Positions 33,227 to 42,236 of a stretch of DNA of 64,000 nt are shown here, piece after piece. The stretch covers positions 2,459,416 through 2,523,415 of the forward strand of contig NZ_CP017269.1 of assembly GCF_001750685.1 (NCBI RefSeq). The letters are read 5' to 3'. Within the stretch, counting starts at the first letter, position 1. Each line of letters begins with the position of its first letter. The notes beneath the pieces are model-generated. The model saw nothing but the letters and a program-made list of their open reading frames with translations, did not search any database and had not been told where the DNA came from. The DNA is from Geosporobacter ferrireducens. Lineage in GTDB: Bacteria; Bacillota; Clostridia; Peptostreptococcales; Thermotaleaceae. Made by a program: the position numbers and the translations under genes.

Positions 33227-34630
33227 TTAATTTTCTTGTACCTCTGCTTCTGGCAGTCTCTCCATCGTAATTCCCGTAAATCCATAGAAAATGGAGATAA
33301 ATGGGTTTATCAGATTTAAGAAAGCATAGGGCAGATATGCAAACGGATGAATCCCTAAGGCACCCTGCATAAAGGCTCCGCAAGTATTCCACGGTACCAG
33401 CGGCGAGGTTAGGGTTCCCGAATCCTCTAAGCATCTGGATAGATTTTTGGGATGAAGCCCTTTCTCAGCAAAAATGTTTTTGTACATTCTTCCCGGTACA
33501 ACGATAGACAAATATTGATCCCCTGTAGTCAGGTTCGTAAAGATACAAGTCAAAATCGTAGCTGTAACTAAAGATCCGGTACTTCTTGCAAAGGTCAAAA
33601 TCTTTTCTGCAATCGCATTGAGCATTCCTGTTTTTTCCATGGTTCCACCAAAAGACATTGCTAACAGGATCAAAGAAATGGTCCACATCATACTGTGTAG
33701 ACCGCCCCGTGTCAATAACTCATCAACGGCTTCTACTCCTGTTTCTGCTACATATCCAAAGTGGGCTGCTTCTATGATTGCACTCATACCGGCACCTTGG
33801 AACAAGGCTGCAAATAGTCCGCCCAATAGGGTTCCGCCGATTAGTCCCGGGATTGCCGGTACTTTTAAAATAACCATGACAATAACTAAAACTGGTGGAA
33901 TTAGCAACAATGGACTGATCGTAAACTGATCTCCCAATGTATCTAACAAGGCGTTAATACCTACAACATCCAATTCCTTACCGGCATACCTTAGCCCAAT
34001 AACACCATAGAGCACCAGGGCAATCAAGAGGCTAGGTCCGGTCGTATAGATCATATGCTTGATATGATCGAATAGATTGGCTCCTGCCATAGCTGGCGCC
34101 AAGTTTGTTGTATCAGATAACGGTGACATTTTATCTCCAAAATAGGCTCCGGAGATGATAGCCCCTGCTACGATAGGCAGCGGAATACCCAGTCCTCCGC
34201 CAACGCCTAGCAGTGCAATCCCTACGGTTCCTGCTGTTGTCCAAGAGCTTCCTGTGGCCAAAGAAACGATGCTGCAAATCAAGCATGTAGCCACCAAGAA
34301 GATTCCTGGAGATAATATTTTTAATCCATAATAGATCATTGTCGGCACAATACCGGCTAAGATCCATGTTCCGATGATACAACCAATAATCATAAGAATT
34401 AAAATTGCTTGCATGGACATTTTGATCGTTTCCACGATGCCTTCCTCAATGTCACTCCACTTAAATCCTGCACGAATGGCTACTAAGGCTGCGACGATGG
34501 TCGTCGCTAAAATCGGCATATGCGGATCTCCGCCGAAAAGCATCAATGTACTCATTAATGCTGCAACTAGAAAGACAATAACAAAGAAAGCCTCACCAAA
34601 GGTAATTTTTCTAGGTATTTTATTTTCCAC
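33227..34630 (-). CDS. nhaC: NhaC-family antiporter
   Basis: The 467-residue integral membrane protein has about 11-12 membrane segments and the NhaC signature region GSSWTTAGTVGIALLGVGGG, then AGAIISGAYFGDKMSPLSDT and NLAPAMAGANLFDHIKHMIY. Start GTG 34630 follows GGAGGG. NhaC proteins exchange Na+ for H+, but some relatives exchange organic substrates such as malate/lactate. Standing directly before arcABC-type genes, where an arginine/ornithine antiporter is usual, it may serve pH homeostasis or be recruited for amino acid exchange; the sequence does not decide. A terminator separates it from arcA. Confidence 0.88.
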   Translation of the reverse strand: MENKIPRKITFGEAFFVIVFLVAALMSTLMLFGGDPHMPILATTIVAALVAIRAGFKWSDIEEGIVETIKMSMQAILILMIIGCIIGTWILAGIVPTMIYYGLKILSPGIFLVATCLICSIVSLATGSSWTTAGTVGIALLGVGGGLGIPLPIVAGAIISGAYFGDKMSPLSDTTNLAPAMAGANLFDHIKHMIYTTGPSLLIALVLYGVIGLRYAGKELDVVGINALLDTLGDQFTISPLLLIPPVLVIVMVILKVPAIPGLIGGTLLGGLFAALFQGAGMSAIIEAAHFGYVAETGVEAVDELLTRGGLHSMMWTISLILLAMSFGGTMEKTGMLNAIAEKILTFARSTGSLVTATILTCIFTNLTTGDQYLSIVVPGRMYKNIFAEKGLHPKNLSRCLEDSGTLTSPLVPWNTCGAFMQGALGIHPFAYLPYAFLNLINPFISIFYGFTGITMERLPEAEVQEN

Positions 34631-34996
34631 CTATCAATCCCTCCATCCTTTTAATAAGATCATCATAAAGCTGTTTCCCTTTTTTCTTTCTGAAGTATCA
34701 TAAAATTATAACTTTCTGCTTCTCTTCTCCTTAAGTCCTATAAAAAGTTCAATTTTCAGCCGTAGCAGGATCACTGTAAAAACGATAATAATTGCAGTTG
34801 CTCTGTTTTCCCTCCCTTCCTTTTATGCATTAGAGATTACAAGCAGTTTTACAAAAAAGTAATATTTTAAAATTCTTCTTAATTTTCTTATTTCCTGCTA
34901 CTTTTTTTAGAAACTCATAAAAAATTTCACAAATTTAAGCATATCCGGGTTTTATCAAGCATTGGAGGAAGTGTACTATAAGATATGTTTCTATAT
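34631..34996. other. Intergenic region without recognised features
   Basis: AT-rich spacer between nhaC and the MacB-like gene. I see no open frame with a ribosome site, no clear terminator and no repeat family member. Confidence 0.6.
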
Positions 34997-36355
34997 CTAT
35001 TCGGTTTTAATGGCATCAATCGCACTAAGCTTCATCGCTCTTCTAGCAGGGGAATATCCCGATAAAATACCCACCAGCATTGCAAAGACTACAGCAGCGG
35101 CAGCCAGTGTCCATGGAATCACGGAGACACTATTGGAACCACCCATGCCCCTTCCTAAGAATCCTGCTCCTACCTTATTGAGAATCAGCGAAATTCCATA
35201 ACTTAGAACCATGCCAAGAACACCACCGAAAAAGCCAATCATCGCTGCCTCCAGCAAAAAAAGCTTTCGGATATCTCTCAAATTGGCTCCCAGTACCTTC
35301 ATCACCCCAATCTCTCTTGTACGCTCATATATGCTCATAATCATCGTATTGGTAATACCAATGGCTGCCACAAACAGACTAACCGCTCCAATTCCCCCAA
35401 GAAGCATCTGCAATTTTTTCGAGGTTTCCTTCATGGATTTTAGCATATCTGTCAAACTATAGGCTTGAAATCCCATCGTTTTAATTTTCTCCTGTATCGC
35501 TTCTACCTGTTGTATATCCCTGACCTTCACATCGATTCGCTCATATTTGTCGGCATCTCTATCCTCTCCCCGTGAAGTTCGCTGCGGATTAACCCGCCGA
35601 TCTTCCTCCAGAAGCCTTTCCAAAGCTGTAATGTTCATATAAACACCATAATCTTTTTCACTATTGCTTTCTGCCAGGATTCCCACGCCTTTCACATTAT
35701 GGGGCTTTGGAGGCTTATAGTTGGAATCCTGTTGAACCCGGCTATCCTGCCGCTCCCCATATTCCATATCTGTGGTCAAAAGCAGTTTGCTGCTGATTAG
35801 CTCTACTTGAGGCGCATTACCGTCCCAGGGATTAAAGTTTTCATTTCTCAATCTAGGATTACGAAATCTTCGAGTAGTTTGTTTACCAAAAACCAAAGTG
35901 TCTTTGTCTGTAGGCAGTAATAACCGCCCCTCTTCGACCTTAAAATCAAAGGCCTCCATTACACTGGGATCAATTCCATAAACAGGAACCCCTGCCACCA
36001 TTTTTCCGGAAGCTACCTTCAAATAAGCAGACTTTGCTGCCATTACCGCCTCTACACCAGGGATTTTTTTAAATTTAGATACAGCATCATCATCTAGTTT
36101 TACTTGTTTTCCATTCGAACCTCCGCTTCCAGATTCAACATAATATCCGTAATTATTTACTTCAATAATATTTAAACTCCCCATTTGGGACAATTGCTCT
36201 TTAAAGCTTTGGTCCATAGCAATACCCAGAGAGAGCATGACAATAATGGAACTGGTCCCAATCACAACGCCAAGAACTGTCAGAAATGTTCTCGTCTTGC
36301 GTCTCCAAAGATTTTTAACGGCCATATGAAAAATGTCCAGGTTATTCATCTTCAC
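34997..36355 (-). CDS. MacB-type ABC transporter permease
   Basis: The 452-residue protein has the MacB/FtsX plan: one N-terminal membrane segment within RRKTRTFLTVLGVVIGTSSI, a large extracytoplasmic MacB-core domain (about 50-310), and three C-terminal membrane segments. The FtsX C-terminal motif IYERTREIGVMKVLGANLRD couples to the ATPase. It lacks an ATPase domain, which is encoded by the first gene of the operon. It overlaps the CARDB-like gene by 14 bp. Such systems often act as mechanotransmitters or exporters; the substrate is unknown. Confidence 0.88.
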   Translation of the reverse strand: MKMNNLDIFHMAVKNLWRRKTRTFLTVLGVVIGTSSIIVMLSLGIAMDQSFKEQLSQMGSLNIIEVNNYGYYVESGSGGSNGKQVKLDDDAVSKFKKIPGVEAVMAAKSAYLKVASGKMVAGVPVYGIDPSVMEAFDFKVEEGRLLLPTDKDTLVFGKQTTRRFRNPRLRNENFNPWDGNAPQVELISSKLLLTTDMEYGERQDSRVQQDSNYKPPKPHNVKGVGILAESNSEKDYGVYMNITALERLLEEDRRVNPQRTSRGEDRDADKYERIDVKVRDIQQVEAIQEKIKTMGFQAYSLTDMLKSMKETSKKLQMLLGGIGAVSLFVAAIGITNTMIMSIYERTREIGVMKVLGANLRDIRKLFLLEAAMIGFFGGVLGMVLSYGISLILNKVGAGFLGRGMGGSNSVSVIPWTLAAAAVVFAMLVGILSGYSPARRAMKLSAIDAIKTE

Positions 36356-38366
36356 TCAACGCCTCCAGTTTTCTTCTCTTTTTCTTATAGTAGACAATCC
36401 CCATTATACCTGCAAGAAGTACTCCTCCAATAGGAATTCCATATTTTTTAAAAGAATTTCCTGACGCAAGCGGGGCTACATCCATCTCCCCTTCCGGCGG
36501 CATTGGCGGCAGCTCCGGCTCATTGACGGTAAGGTTAAACTCCTTTTCAGCCGCATGGTGGTTGCCAATCTCATCATCGTATTCAAAAATAATTTTTCCT
36601 GCCAACATTCCCGGTTTTTGGGGGACGATCGTTACATCGTAGTAATTATCCTTACCGGCTTCCAAATTACCTATATAGGAACTGTTCCCCTTTGCTTCAA
36701 AATCTCCCTCCGTACGAACGATTAAATTACGGATTAACGATCTTCCTACATTGTAAAAATCTATGGATATTGCAGTATTATTCCCTACATAAATTTCTTG
36801 AGGCCATTCTATTTCACCAACCATCAAGCCAATCTGTTGTATTACAGGAATACCTACAAATTCCTTTGTACTATATTTATTCCCTTTGTCATCCTCATAT
36901 TCAATATCTGCAAAAACATTATGGGTCTTATAGGCAGCATCTGCCTTAGGCTTTAATGTTATGGTCTTTTGCAGTCTCTCTTGGGGCGGGATCTCATCAA
37001 TAAAAAAAGAACTGCTTCCGCCCACCGGCGAAAATATCTCTCCCTCAGAGCTTATACTCACCCGGATATTTCGCACCCGCCGGTGGGTATTGGTGTTGAG
37101 AAAAGAGAGCGTAAGCGGAAAATCTACTCCAGCTGTCGTATATTCTCCGCCATAGGTATAATTATCAATAATGATCTTCGGCGTCAATTTCGTATTGCTT
37201 TCTTCATTCACAAATATACCTACATATTGACTGATCGATTCTGTGGTTTTGTCTTTCCCGGATTTTTGCTCATATTCGATGTAAATTTTAATGGGATAGT
37301 TTTTGGATTCAATCCCTTCCTTTGCAAAAAGTGTAAAACTTACCTCCTCTTCTTTTCCCATGGGCAAGAGGCTGATATTTTTAATAGATGCACTTTTAGG
37401 CAGGATATCGGTGCCCGCATCAACCCCAACCTTAATACCCTTTATTTCTCCCTCATCATTATTCTTCACTTTAAAAGATATGGTAAAGTCTTCGTTTGGA
37501 TTTACGCCACTTTGGGGATAGGCAATATTTTCAAAGGTAAGATCTGGGCTTTGGCTGTTCTTGCTTTCCACCTGAAAATATATCTTGCTTTCCTTCGTAT
37601 AGCTTTTGTTATCCTCATCCTTATAGGTCAAAATCAAGTCTAACGGAATCGTGCCGCTTTCCAGATCCTCTTCAGCCGAAATTTTAAAGGAAGCCATCTC
37701 CTGTCTTTTCCCTTCTATCTCTTTGAGGTTCGCTACATCTATAGGAGAAACTAGTGTCAATCCACTGCTTCCAAATCCCCCTAGCCGCACTTCTACGTCC
37801 TTTGCCAGAAGATCCCCTGTATTTTCAATGGTGAGACTTACTTTTTTCGCAGTCCCGGCCAAAAGTTTCTCGCCATCAACCTCCAGCTTCGCCAATCTTA
37901 ACGCAGGAACTTTAAAATCATTTTCAATCTTTATGTAAATCTTCTCTGAGGCGCTGTAGCCGGAAGCAGCCTCTACCTGAACTGTCATTCCGTAGATCTT
38001 AGGTTCTACGGTTTTTGGAATATCCAAAAAGAAAATTACATTTTCTCTCTTCCTGGCATCAATAGAAGAGATTTTCTTTTTGGATTCTGTACGCTCCATC
38101 CTAAAGGGAGCGTCTTTTACATCTTCTAAGGATAGGGATATACTTACATTTTCAGCGGCAGTACCACCTATATTCTCTACGGGAACCACCAACAGCACTT
38201 CTCCGCCGGCTTTAAATACAGGTGTTTTAACCCCCCGGCCAACCACCAGTTTCGCCGGCTCGGCAACTGAACCCAGCTCATCTGCAGCTCCATAAGCAAT
38301 ATCAAGCGCTCCGAAGGTGGTAAAGATTAAAATCGTAATCATTAAATAAGTCCATATTTTTCTCAC
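36342..38366 (-). CDS. Extracellular CARDB/NEW3-repeat protein with C-terminal membrane anchor
   Basis: The 674-residue protein has a signal peptide (IWTYLMITILIFTTFGALDIAYG). About five Ig-like CARDB/NEW3 (COG1361) repeats follow, each with strands such as SLTIENTGDLLAKDVEVRLG or ISFKVKNNDEGEIKGIKVGV. It ends with a single membrane segment YGIPIGGVLLAGIMGIVYYK and a basic tail. It therefore spans the wall zone as a row of beta domains. The gene lies between the ABC ATPase and the MacB-like permease with overlaps of 4 and 14 bp. It is likely an integral accessory of that transporter, in the position MacA takes in Gram-negatives but without homology to it. Confidence 0.82.
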   Translation of the reverse strand: MRKIWTYLMITILIFTTFGALDIAYGAADELGSVAEPAKLVVGRGVKTPVFKAGGEVLLVVPVENIGGTAAENVSISLSLEDVKDAPFRMERTESKKKISSIDARKRENVIFFLDIPKTVEPKIYGMTVQVEAASGYSASEKIYIKIENDFKVPALRLAKLEVDGEKLLAGTAKKVSLTIENTGDLLAKDVEVRLGGFGSSGLTLVSPIDVANLKEIEGKRQEMASFKISAEEDLESGTIPLDLILTYKDEDNKSYTKESKIYFQVESKNSQSPDLTFENIAYPQSGVNPNEDFTISFKVKNNDEGEIKGIKVGVDAGTDILPKSASIKNISLLPMGKEEEVSFTLFAKEGIESKNYPIKIYIEYEQKSGKDKTTESISQYVGIFVNEESNTKLTPKIIIDNYTYGGEYTTAGVDFPLTLSFLNTNTHRRVRNIRVSISSEGEIFSPVGGSSSFFIDEIPPQERLQKTITLKPKADAAYKTHNVFADIEYEDDKGNKYSTKEFVGIPVIQQIGLMVGEIEWPQEIYVGNNTAISIDFYNVGRSLIRNLIVRTEGDFEAKGNSSYIGNLEAGKDNYYDVTIVPQKPGMLAGKIIFEYDDEIGNHHAAEKEFNLTVNEPELPPMPPEGEMDVAPLASGNSFKKYGIPIGGVLLAGIMGIVYYKKKRRKLEALSEDE

Positions 38367-39076
38367 TGATTTTCCCCCTTGTATTTTTCATGATTTATTT
38401 CAATTTTTTCAATATGTCCATCCAGTATGTAGACAACCCGATCGGCATAGGCTGCAATACTGCGGTCATGGGTAACCAGAATCAGGGTTTGGTTGTTTTG
38501 TTTTGCCATCTCCAAAATCAACTGCATCACCTCATGGGTCGTTTTGGAATCCAGATTTCCCGTGGGCTCATCGGCAAATACAATCGGCGGTTTTCCTACA
38601 AAAGCCCGGGCAATACCTACTCTTTGCTGCTGTCCGCCGCTCATCTGGGTAGGCTTATGGGTCGCATAACGCTTCAGCCCAACTGCCTTTAAAAGGTCTA
38701 AGGCCGCATTTTCCCTCAGCTGCTTTTTCATCCCTCGAAAAGTCAATGGTAAACTGACATTTTCCAATGCCGTTAGGGAGGGCAAGAGGTTATAGGACTG
38801 AAATACAAAGCCCACATAGCGTTGGCGGAACTCTGCCAATCGTTGTTCATCCATTTTTTCTATGGATTTCCCCTCGATTTGTATCGTCCCCTTTGTAGGT
38901 TTCTCCAGTCCGGCCATTAGATTTAGCAGTGTGGTTTTGCCCGAGCCGGAGGTACCCAATAGACAGCATACTTCACCTCTTGGAATTTGTAGACTAATGT
39001 CGTTTAGTGCCACCACTTTTTGCTCCCCTACACGGTATACTTTACGTACATGATTGATTTCTACTGCGTGATTCAT
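38363..39076 (-). CDS. ABC transporter ATP-binding protein, MacB/LolD type
   Basis: The 237-residue ATPase has Walker A GTSGSGKTTLLNLM, Q-loop FVFQSYNLLPSLTALENVSL, signature MSGGQQQRVGIARAF, Walker B IVFADEPTGNLDS and the H-loop LVTHD. The DEPTGNLDS wording is typical of the MacB/LolD/FtsE class that pairs with FtsX-like permeases. ATG 39076 follows AAGGAGG; a 36-residue longer frame overlaps the promoter and is rejected. It is the first gene of a three-gene unit led by an ECF-sigma-type promoter. Confidence 0.93.
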   Translation of the reverse strand: MNHAVEINHVRKVYRVGEQKVVALNDISLQIPRGEVCCLLGTSGSGKTTLLNLMAGLEKPTKGTIQIEGKSIEKMDEQRLAEFRQRYVGFVFQSYNLLPSLTALENVSLPLTFRGMKKQLRENAALDLLKAVGLKRYATHKPTQMSGGQQQRVGIARAFVGKPPIVFADEPTGNLDSKTTHEVMQLILEMAKQNNQTLILVTHDRSIAAYADRVVYILDGHIEKIEINHEKYKGENQ

Positions 39077-39144
39077 TTCTACCTCCTTATCGGTTTCCTT
39101 TGCTTGTTTTATCCTAACGTAAAAAATTGACGACAACCATATGA

Positions 39145-39173
39145 TAGACGCGAAAAACAGTGAAAAAGTTTCA
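39145..39173 (-). promoter_or_regulatory. ECF-sigma-type promoter before the ABC operon
   Basis: TGAAAC and CGTCTA are separated by 17 bp on the minus strand, 69 bp before the ATPase start. The stretch TATGAAACTTTTTC is shared with the promoter at 29180-29208, as are the spacing and both boxes. Confidence 0.7.
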
Positions 39174-39209
39174 TATTTGTCCAATATCTTCTAATAAAAA
39201 TTTTCCCAT

Positions 39210-39244
39210 AAAAAAACCACCTATCCTCTGATAGATGGTTTTTT
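39210..39244. terminator. Bidirectional terminator after veg
   Basis: AAAAAACCACCTATC and GATAGATGGTTTTTT make a 15-bp stem with one mismatch, directly after the veg stop. Confidence 0.85.
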
Positions 39245-39245
39245 G

Positions 39246-39512
39246 CTAACTCACTTGTACTTTTTTCTCATTGTTGCAAAGAGTAATCTCAACTGTTTCT
39301 GTAAGTATATCTGAATAACTGTAAGAAACTCTTCTTACTGAATTATATCCGCCGTCAATACGCACAACAAAGATGTTAGGATAAGTTGTTTCAAGGATCC
39401 CTTCTTTAATGGATACCTTCTTTCTTCCCTTGTTGGCTTTTAATCTTACCTTTTCACCAACAAGATGCTCTACATTTTTCTTAATTTCGGCTAAAGTATT
39501 TTTTGAAGCCAC
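39246..39512 (-). CDS. veg: Veg protein
   Basis: This 88-residue cytoplasmic protein matches the Veg family of Firmicutes: IKKNVEHLVGEKVRLKANKG, then GRKKVSIKEGILETTYPNIF and YNSVRRVSYSYSDILTETVE. In B. subtilis Veg affects biofilm formation by acting on the repressor SinR and is strongly transcribed in growth; the biochemical action is unsettled. Start GTG 39512 follows GAAGGTGAT. The Veg-biofilm link is of note because TasA/SipW homologues lie in the same window. The gene appears to be monocistronic, ending at the shared hairpin. Confidence 0.93.
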   Translation of the reverse strand: MASKNTLAEIKKNVEHLVGEKVRLKANKGRKKVSIKEGILETTYPNIFVVRIDGGYNSVRRVSYSYSDILTETVEITLCNNEKKVQVS

Positions 39513-39681
39513 CTAATCACCTTCTTTCAAAGTATACAGTATTATCATACCATACTTCACGAAATATGTCAAATTATTGATCAAATATTATACAATGGTA
39601 TAGTATGAATGTCAATAAATCAGGAGAAATTCTTTATGGAAAATATAAATAAAAATAGAAGAACTAAACTGTTCTTCTATT

Positions 39682-41115
39682 TTATTGGTAAGTGTAGTAC
39701 CGGATCAGTCCTTTCACAATAGCTTCCGCTGCCTTGTTGTGGAATTCTTCTCCCTTGAGCTTCTCTTCTTCCTCAGGATTGGTTATATAGGCAACTTCTA
39801 TCTGCAATGCACTGGTTCTAACTTCTCTCAGCAGAAAAAAATCTGCCACTTTTACGCCACGATCTGCTGTCCCTAGTCCTTGAGATAGTTCTCTAAGAAT
39901 TTGTACTGCCAATTCCTCTCCATCCTGATCCCCCCGATAATGGTATATTTCACTGCCGGATATATTGGGATTCGCAAAATAATTCTGATGTATGCTTAGA
40001 AAGAAGTTTGGACGGACAGAATTGGCTAAACTTGCACGTTTTCCCAATGGTACATAGATATCTTCTGCTCTTGTTGTATATACTTCTGCCCCTGCCTTTT
40101 CCAGCAGATCAGCGATCTTTAATGCAATGCTTAGATTGACATCCTTTTCCCTTAGTCCCGTAGGTCCTCTAACATCTTCTTCATTATCTCCGCCATGCCC
40201 TGGGTCCACTACAAATATTTTGCCTCTTAAAGGCTTATTTATACTAGGTTGTTCAAATTCTTTGATTTGTATTCCTGTAAAATAATAGTTTAAAATTTCC
40301 TCTGCTTTTTTTCCCTCAATGGCCATTTGATTGGAACCGTATTGGCAAAGTCCCAAGCCATGACCCGTTCCTTGTGTCTCGAATTGAAAAACTGTAGGTT
40401 TCCAGCCAAACCGCGTAGAATTAAGTCCTAATAATCTCATTATTTCTTTCCCTGCAAATTTTTTTCCTGCAATTTTTAAGGAAACAATTCTTCCCGCGTC
40501 ATCCCTTTCTATACTATCAAAGATCCCTGTCATAGGTACCTCCCGAAAAGGCGAAAGATCCCCCGTTGTGATATTCAGCTTCTCTTCCAACTCTTCCAAC
40601 GTAATCTCCTTTACCTCTCGCCATTCAGGAGAATTACGGCAGTAGTCACATAATACTTTCCTAAGATAGATCACTTTATGTTCCTCTACACTCTCTGAGT
40701 TTTCTGTGGCGCCACCACAGGTAGAATGTACTTTAGGCTCTATCGGTTTATTGTGTATCGTAAGAATAGAATCCTTCGTTTCACGAACCGCATGGTCCAA
40801 TTTGTTCCAATTGGCTTCAAAATCAGATCCCCAGATGTCCTGCCATTCCTCTTTTGGGATCCACTTTCCACAGTCACAATTACAAAAATCCGCGCCATCA
40901 AACTTGCAACATCCCTCTCCGCCAAAAACCCTGGCTTTTCTAACGATGCTGGTTCTAGCAATAATCGCCTGCGCTTTTAGGGCTTCTATCTCAAAAGTTA
41001 TGGGTATTTGTGCTGCAACCATTTCTCTTATAATCTCATCCATAGGCCTTTCAATAATTTGTTGTATCCTATGATCATAGATACGAATATTTATGATTTC
41101 TTGCTTAACATCCAA
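39682..41115 (-). CDS. SpoIID/LytB domain fused to N-acetylmuramoyl-L-alanine amidase (Amidase_3)
   Basis: The 477-residue protein joins two peptidoglycan-cutting domains. Residues about 10-240 are SpoIID-like: EALKAQAIIARTSIVRKA contains the expected catalytic glutamate, and CGGATENSESV and CDYCRNSPEW hold the zinc-site cysteines. Residues about 285-477 are Amidase_3: VVDPGHGGDNEED, GLREKDVNLS, SIHQNYF and LQIEVAYITNPEE supply the zinc ligands and catalytic glutamate. SpoIID (lytic transglycosylase) and SpoIIP (amidase) normally act together as separate proteins in engulfment. TTG 41115 is chosen for its AAAGGGGG site; ATG 41199 would add 28 residues. Neither start gives a signal peptide, so its site of action is unclear. 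Confidence 0.85.
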   Translation of the reverse strand: MDVKQEIINIRIYDHRIQQIIERPMDEIIREMVAAQIPITFEIEALKAQAIIARTSIVRKARVFGGEGCCKFDGADFCNCDCGKWIPKEEWQDIWGSDFEANWNKLDHAVRETKDSILTIHNKPIEPKVHSTCGGATENSESVEEHKVIYLRKVLCDYCRNSPEWREVKEITLEELEEKLNITTGDLSPFREVPMTGIFDSIERDDAGRIVSLKIAGKKFAGKEIMRLLGLNSTRFGWKPTVFQFETQGTGHGLGLCQYGSNQMAIEGKKAEEILNYYFTGIQIKEFEQPSINKPLRGKIFVVDPGHGGDNEEDVRGPTGLREKDVNLSIALKIADLLEKAGAEVYTTRAEDIYVPLGKRASLANSVRPNFFLSIHQNYFANPNISGSEIYHYRGDQDGEELAVQILRELSQGLGTADRGVKVADFFLLREVRTSALQIEVAYITNPEEEEKLKGEEFHNKAAEAIVKGLIRYYTYQ

Positions 41116-41265
41116 ATTCTTACCCCCTTTTCCCGTGTATTCAGTCTTATATCTCTGCCAACGGGGATCTATCTTTTTATACCAGTAGCGCAATTTCATT
41201 ATCCTATAAGAATACAGGGTCTAATCATTCCGTTAGTATAGCGTGTAGAGTGTAGAAAAGAAAAA

Positions 41266-41288
41266 GCTGACGACCGAAGGCCAGCCCC
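41266..41288. repeat. REP-like hairpin, GGCGACC family, diverged copy
   Basis: GCTGACGACCGAAGGCCAGC followed by CCCTAT; the arms GCTG/CAGC close an imperfect hairpin of the family seen at 22190, 22319 and 57404. Confidence 0.5.
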
Positions 41289-41314
41289 TATAGTCGACAG
41301 GCTAAAAATAAAAC

Positions 41315-41334
41315 GGGCTGCACAATGTGCAACC
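41315..41334 (-). terminator. Intrinsic terminator after the YkgJ-type gene
   Basis: GGGCTGCACA and TGTGCAACCC form the stem with one mismatch. GTTTTATTTTTAG follows on the minus strand. Confidence 0.75.
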
Positions 41335-41369
41335 CTATATAGGTATGTGACCTGCATACTAACACGTTG

Positions 41370-42110
41370 CTAAATTACAGGTCGCGTTTTCTTAATAATA
41401 TTTTCCAGCGTTTCACTATAATCTGTCTCCAAATATTCTCTCATAATTTTAATCCGCAGCTCTCCGGCTTCTTCCCCGTCAAAAACTGTATGAATCAACC
41501 AGCTGATCAAACCCGTACCGATGGCATCCTCCGACAGGAGTCCCCGCATAAAAAATGCCGATTCCATAGTAAAAATACTGTCAATCATCTTTTGCCGCTG
41601 TGGCCTGGTGATCCGCTTATGAATCTCAAAATCTTCACAATATCGGATTTTGTGGTGAATCACCTGATCCGGCAGATCAATCCCATAACGATTTTTATAT
41701 AATTTCACAGTTTGTAAATTTTCCGCCAGTACATTTTTATAATTTTCTTCATACTCTTCCCGCGTCCAGTGTCCAAAGAGCCGGCAGTTCAGCGGTCGAT
41801 AATGATAGATGCTGCAAAGTCCGTCTTCCATTAAAAAGGGGCAATCCTGCTGCTCAACCATTTCCAAAAAGTAAAATCGCAGTATTTTTGGAAACAGTTG
41901 TTCATACAATCTCCTATTTTCCTGAAAGTAACGGTACAGATTTAAAAATTCTATATAATAGGTATTTACAGATTCGCTGCAGCATCGGGTGCAGCTGCTG
42001 CACTTTCCCTGGGGAATGGCACGGTAAATCCTGTTGAGGTTTTCAAAATATCCATTATTTTCAGCAGTATTGATAGATTTCTCGATGTCCTTGCTATTTA
42101 GTTTTTTCAT
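41370..42110 (-). CDS. YkgJ-family cysteine cluster protein
   Basis: The 246-residue soluble protein has the zinc/iron-chelating cysteine cluster pattern: GKCSSCTRCCSESV at residues about 36-49, then CPFLMEDGLCSIYHYRPLNC and RLFGHW. These eight cysteines probably hold a metal or Fe-S centre. The C-terminal 100 residues are helical and unassigned. The family's biochemical role is not known. It has its own AAAGGAG ribosome site and terminator, and no clear functional partner beside it. Confidence 0.78.
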   Translation of the reverse strand: MKKLNSKDIEKSINTAENNGYFENLNRIYRAIPQGKCSSCTRCCSESVNTYYIEFLNLYRYFQENRRLYEQLFPKILRFYFLEMVEQQDCPFLMEDGLCSIYHYRPLNCRLFGHWTREEYEENYKNVLAENLQTVKLYKNRYGIDLPDQVIHHKIRYCEDFEIHKRITRPQRQKMIDSIFTMESAFFMRGLLSEDAIGTGLISWLIHTVFDGEEAGELRIKIMREYLETDYSETLENIIKKTRPVI

Positions 42111-42189
42111 TTTTTACTCCTTTTAAAGCATTTTTTCTTTACTTTCATTATAACATAACGAAGGATATAGCTATAATTGTTAACATAAA

Positions 42190-42220
42190 AATAACAGGCA
42201 AAACATCTCTACCTGTTATT
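42190..42220 (-). terminator. Intrinsic terminator after the SDR gene
   Basis: AATAACAGG and CCTGTTATT form a 9-bp stem with a 13-nt loop, then TTTATG on the minus strand. Confidence 0.75.
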
Positions 42221-42236
42221 GTAAGGATTTATATAC

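Noticed and set aside
33204-33434. 76-codon minus-strand frame over the end of the NhaC gene
   Set aside because: It is a shifted-frame overlap of the well-supported nhaC gene.
36969-37643. 224-codon plus-strand frame
   Set aside because: It is antisense to the CARDB-like gene, has no ribosome site and no domain features.
39077-39184. 36-residue N-terminal extension of the ABC ATPase
   Set aside because: It overlaps the ECF-type promoter, while AAGGAGG sits right before ATG 39076.
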